DNA of 64,000 bases from Sphingomonas sp. CBMAI 2297. Lineage in GTDB: Bacteria > Pseudomonadota > Alphaproteobacteria > Sphingomonadales > Sphingomonadaceae. The notes under the pieces were generated by a model. The model searched no databases. It was not told the DNA's origin and saw only the letters and a program-made list of their open reading frames with translations. Position 1 is the stretch's first letter, and each line of letters begins with the position of its first letter. Position numbers and translations under genes: made by a program. The stretch is taken from the NCBI RefSeq assembly GCF_029870595.1, contig NZ_JAPDIR010000003.1:186001-250000 (forward strand), written 5' to 3'. Shown piece after piece: positions 61,028 to 64,000 of the stretch.

Positions 61028-61955
61028 CGTCGATCGCGTCCAGCATCCATCCATTGCCTGCGCGGGTCGCCCGCGTCCCGGTGAGCGCGGCAATGCGCTC
61101 GATCACCGCGCCGGGGCCGCCCTGGGTGGAGATCGTGCCGGTGAACGGAATATCGCCGGTCCCCTTCCCCGCGCGGACCTGAATGCCGAGATTGCGGGAG
61201 ACATCCGCCGCCACGCGCTCCAGCGTGGCGTTGCGATAGACGAGTTGGCCGCCGCGCCAGCTGCCGACATCGGCGGCCAGGGTGCGCGTCACTTCGGGGC
61301 GGCCGGAGCCGCTCACGCTCAACGCATCGCCAGGGCCAAGGCGCACGGCATCGGCCCGGGGCTGATAGATCACCGCGCCTTCGGCCACCGAGACGCGCAG
61401 GCCGGTCTCGTCGCGCACCACGTTGAACACGGTGCCCGCGTCCTCCAGCGTCACGCCACCGGTCTTGACGATGAAGGGATGCGCGGCGTCGTGGCGCACC
61501 TCGAACAGCGCTTCGCCCTCGATCAGCTCGGCATGGCGCCTGTCGACCATGGCGACGCGGGTGCCGCCGTTGAGGACCATCTTCGAGCCGTCGGCCAGCG
61601 CGACCTCGCGGTGCTCGCCGGGGGCGGTGCGATATTCGAACGGCGCGTTCGGTCCGGGAACCAGGCTGGTCCAGCCGACCACCGCCGCCAGCGCCGCGGC
61701 GACGGCCCCGCCCGAGATCAGGAACAGCCGGCGCGACGGGCGGGCCACCGTCTCCGCCGCTTTCGCCGGCGCCAGGCGGAACAGCTCGGCCATCGCCTCG
61801 TCGGTTTCGAGCGCGGCATTATAGGCGGACAGGTGCGCGGGATCGCGCTCGAGCCATTCGGCGAACGCGTCCCAATCGGCAAATGCCGCGTCCTGCAGCC
61901 GGATCACCCAGTTACGGGCATCCTCCGCAAGATAATCCGAAACCTGCCCGTTCAT
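61014..61955 (-). CDS. FecR-family anti-sigma factor
   Basis: Single-pass inner-membrane regulator of 313 residues. The cytoplasmic N-terminus has the anti-sigma motif (ARNWVIRLQDAAFADWDAFA, EWLERDPAHLSAYNAA), one helix follows (GGAVAAALAAVVGW, about 83-97), then the periplasmic FecR domain (REVALADGSKMVLNGGTRV, GEALFEVRHDAAHPFIVKTG) and an STN-like C-terminal part (FTGTISTQGGPGAVIERIAA). The ATG at 61955 has AGAGGTGG before it. It lies between the sigma factor and the receptor it should touch, and overlaps the receptor start by 14 bases. Confidence 0.92.
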   Translation of the reverse strand: MNGQVSDYLAEDARNWVIRLQDAAFADWDAFAEWLERDPAHLSAYNAALETDEAMAELFRLAPAKAAETVARPSRRLFLISGGAVAAALAAVVGWTSLVPGPNAPFEYRTAPGEHREVALADGSKMVLNGGTRVAMVDRRHAELIEGEALFEVRHDAAHPFIVKTGGVTLEDAGTVFNVVRDETGLRVSVAEGAVIYQPRADAVRLGPGDALSVSGSGRPEVTRTLAADVGSWRGGQLVYRNATLERVAADVSRNLGIQVRAGKGTGDIPFTGTISTQGGPGAVIERIAALTGTRATRAGNGWMLDAIDGAPR

Positions 61956-61988
61956 GCCCACCTCTGCGCAGGGACGGAGTCGAAGCGT

Positions 61989-62501
61989 TCATTCCGCATC
62001 GAATTTGTCCTTGAGGTGCGCAAGGGCGCGATATGCCTTCTGCAGATCCTTCTCCACCGAGCTCAAGCTTATCCCCAATTCCCGAGCGATCGCCACCTGG
62101 CCGAGCCCATCCAGCCGGTAGCGACGGAAAACCTGATCGACTCGCGGGCCCAGCGCAAGCAGCGTCGCCTCGGCCTCGCGCAGCCGCTCGCGCGCGATCA
62201 GCACACGCTCGCCCTGGGGCGCGTCGTCGCTGCCGGCCAGGTCGTGCCATTCATGCTGGCGCCGGTCGCGGCTGAGCGTGGCGCGCTGGCGGTCGCGCAG
62301 CACATTCTCGGCGGCGCGGAACAGATAGGAGACCGGATCGGCGACCGGCCGCGCCTCGACGCCGGAGATCTTGTGCCACAGGTCCTGCAGCACGTCCTCG
62401 GCATCGTCGCCCGCGCCGCGGGCCGCAAGGAAGCGGAGCAGCCGCGGCCGCTCATTTTCCAACACGCGTTGCAACCCGCCGGTCTGCGAGGACGAATCCA
62501 T
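61989..62501 (-). CDS. FecI-type ECF sigma factor
   Basis: Sigma factor of 170 residues. Region 2 reads ERPRLLRFLAARGAGDDAED, VLQDLWHKIS, VADPVSYLFRAAENVLRDRQ, and region 4 reads ALGPRVDQVFRRYRLDGLGQ, VAIARELGISLSSVEKDLQK. No region 3 or 1, as normal for ECF factors. The ATG at 62501 gives the usual FecI length; the frame stays open upstream but without a sigma-like extension. It heads the fecI-fecR-receptor operon, giving ligand-driven surface signalling. Confidence 0.92.
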   Translation of the reverse strand: MDSSSQTGGLQRVLENERPRLLRFLAARGAGDDAEDVLQDLWHKISGVEARPVADPVSYLFRAAENVLRDRQRATLSRDRRQHEWHDLAGSDDAPQGERVLIARERLREAEATLLALGPRVDQVFRRYRLDGLGQVAIARELGISLSSVEKDLQKAYRALAHLKDKFDAE

Positions 62502-62580
62502 GTTCGCGCCAAAAGCATTGTGCGCGGCAATTGCCAAGCCTCGGCTTCGCGATTGTGCGAATGCGCCGCCGCGCGCCGGC

Positions 62581-64000
62581 TCAGGCACCGGGCCGCCGCC
62601 GATAGACGATGCGGTTGCGATTGCCCACCGGGACTGCCAGCGCGGGCGTGTAATCGCGCTGCAGGAGCCTGGTCATATAGGCAAGCACCTCCGGGCTGAG
62701 ATCGCGGTCGGGCCGGGTGCTGGCGACGACGAATTCGGGCCGGGCGGCCATGATCCGCGCGACTTCGGCCATGGGATCGGTGCCGAGCGCCCGCGATTCG
62801 CGGGTGAGCGTCAAATGGCTCGGAAAGGGCCAGCGCGTGGGCAGGCAGCTGTCGGTCAGGCGATAGAGCACCGGCTCCCCGTCGAACACGTAGAGGCAGT
62901 CCCGAAGCTGCGGGCGGATGAAATCGGCCATGCGCTCGACCTGCGGCCCCCAGCCCCGCGCGCGCCGATTGTCGTTGACGATCTGGAGCGAGACGAACGT
63001 GATCAGCACCATCATCGCCAGGCCCGCGGGGATGCGCCAGCGCGTGCGGCCCGAGGCGAGCACCAGCCCGGCCGCGCCGTCGCCGAACCAGGCCGCGGCG
63101 AGCACGCAGAGCGGGGCGATGAGCGGCAGGGCATAGTGATCGAAATAGGTGCCGAACAGCAATACGCCCCCGATCGCCGCGATCGCCCAGCCGTCGAGCA
63201 GGCGCCGCACATCGTCGCTCACCGGCCGCGCCATGCCGCGCCCCAGCCAGGCGGCGAGCCCGAGCGGGACGAGGCAGAGAGTCATCCAGGCAAGCCGCTT
63301 GAACGCGATGCCGATGCCGTCGGAGCCGCGATCGAGGATCGACAGGAAATTGGCCTGGACGAAGGCATCGCCATGGCCGATCGCCGCGTACCACGCCCAG
63401 GCGGCGAGCGTGGGAAGCAGGGCCGCGCCGACCCAGGCCAGCGCCATCGCCGCGAGCGCCCATCGTCCCGTTCCGCCCCTCCGGCCGAACCAGAGCAGCG
63501 CCAGCCCGAAGAACAGCCCTTCGAAAAGCGCAGTGTACTTCACCTGCATCGCCACGCCGATCAGCAGCATCGCCGCCAGGCCTCCGGCGAATCCGAAGGC
63601 ACCGAAGCCCGGCCGCCGGACGAGGCCGATCATCGTCCAGGCGGCCAGCGCGACGAACAGGTTATAGAAGACCGGCGACTGGCCGCCCTCGCCGCCGAAC
63701 ATGCCGAGATAGAGGATGTATACCACGCCCGCCGCGGCGGCGCCGTGCGGGCCGGAGAGATTGCGGGCGATGCGCGCGACGACGAGCGCGGTCGCCACCA
63801 CGAAAAGCGTGGCGACGATCTGATATTGCAGCACGCCCGCGCCGCCCAGCAGCCGGATCGCCGCATAGATCAGGAACAGCCCGACAGGCTTGCGATCCCA
63901 TATGTCGACATAGGGCAGCGCGCCATGGAGCATCCGGTCGCCGGTGAGCAGGTAGAATTCGTCATCGACCTGGACCACCGGATTGCCGAACTGCGCCGCC
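62581..64000 (-). CDS. GT39-like membrane glycosyltransferase (5' end outside window)
   Basis: Frame open from base 64000 to a stop at 62581, at least 472 codons, so the N-terminus is missing. About ten hydrophobic helices are present. The first visible part, FGNPVVQVDDEFYLLTGDRM then GALPYVDIWDRKPVGLFLIY, resembles the first periplasmic loop of GT39/ArnT-like lipid-linked sugar transferases, with acidic residues (DDE, D in DRKP) near the active site. The soluble C-terminal part (LYVFDGEPVLYRLTDSCLPT, PEFVVASTRPDRDL) is typical too. It may use a polyprenyl-phosphate sugar such as that made by the GT2-GtrA protein. It is 79 bp upstream of the sigma-factor start on the same strand. Confidence 0.8.
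   Translation of the reverse strand, partial: AAQFGNPVVQVDDEFYLLTGDRMLHGALPYVDIWDRKPVGLFLIYAAIRLLGGAGVLQYQIVATLFVVATALVVARIARNLSGPHGAAAAGVVYILYLGMFGGEGGQSPVFYNLFVALAAWTMIGLVRRPGFGAFGFAGGLAAMLLIGVAMQVKYTALFEGLFFGLALLWFGRRGGTGRWALAAMALAWVGAALLPTLAAWAWYAAIGHGDAFVQANFLSILDRGSDGIGIAFKRLAWMTLCLVPLGLAAWLGRGMARPVSDDVRRLLDGWAIAAIGGVLLFGTYFDHYALPLIAPLCVLAAAWFGDGAAGLVLASGRTRWRIPAGLAMMVLITFVSLQIVNDNRRARGWGPQVERMADFIRPQLRDCLYVFDGEPVLYRLTDSCLPTRWPFPSHLTLTRESRALGTDPMAEVARIMAARPEFVVASTRPDRDLSPEVLAYMTRLLQRDYTPALAVPVGNRNRIVYRRRPGA

Noticed and set aside
1..64000. CRISPR arrays, tRNA or rRNA genes, insertion sequences, phage or integrase genes
   Set aside because: I looked for regularly spaced repeats, tRNA-like arms and transposase or integrase motifs and saw none; only short extragenic hairpins repeat.

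Overview
The window looks like a chromosome segment of an alphaproteobacterium of the Sphingomonadaceae (Sphingomonas-like). The DNA is very GC-rich, codon third positions are strongly G/C biased, four TonB-dependent receptors are present, genes are packed with ATGA/GTGA overlaps, and the gene types (ManD, glucuronoxylan enzymes, receptor-linked flavin halogenase, FecI/FecR/receptor sets) are typical of that family. No tRNA, rRNA, CRISPR array, transposase or integrase was found. All functions are read from sequence motifs and remembered family features; no database search was run.

Layout. (1) 1-11355: a glucuronoxylan-use locus with a flavin-dependent 'tryptophan' halogenase (cut by the window edge), a TonB receptor, a DUF6445-type oxygenase, a cupin-like/JmjC protein, GH67 alpha-glucuronidase, D-mannonate dehydratase ManD and a GH10 xylanase. 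Three intergenic copies of one LacI-type operator (core TAGCGCT) lie in front of the halogenase, the receptor and the GH67/ManD pair, so the halogenase seems to belong to the sugar regulon. (2) 11436-14244: a P-loop kinase coupled to a Pfk-2 type phosphofructokinase, an ArsR regulator and the broken remnant of an alkB-like gene. (3) 14156-34350: a long run of peptide, muropeptide and D-amino-acid functions: a receptor operon with a serine hydrolase and a threonine-synthase-like PLP enzyme; AmpG permease, serine hydrolase and M19 dipeptidase; PBP4-type DacB; S9 peptidase with an amidohydrolase; and a LysR-dgcN-dgcA-D-aminoacylase-symporter operon predicted to handle D-glutamate and N-acyl-D-amino acids.

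(4) 34420-41793: a complete five-step histidine utilisation set, hutC-hutF on the minus strand and hutI-hutH-hutG-hutU on the plus strand, diverging from an 18-bp perfect palindrome that fits a HutC operator. (5) 41840-46920: a single-domain asparaginase-like protein, a DUF2946/TonB receptor/PepSY membrane-protein set probably for metal uptake, and a 42-residue exported peptide gene followed by three stem-loops, the last a Rho-independent terminator. (6) 47103-58458: envelope functions, namely a GH18 + polysaccharide deacetylase + GT2 fusion, a two-component system with a small PDZ protein, an AcvB/VirJ-like hydrolase, a DUF2147 protein, MprF, and a GT2-GtrA glycosyltransferase. (7) 58646-62501: a sigma factor/anti-sigma factor/receptor (FecI-FecR-FecA type) operon. 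(8) 62581-64000: a GT39-like membrane glycosyltransferase cut by the window edge.

The most interesting parts are the halogenase/DUF6445/JmjC module under an apparent xylan operator, the concentration of D-amino-acid and muropeptide salvage genes, the trifunctional polysaccharide enzyme and the small-peptide/stem-loop locus.
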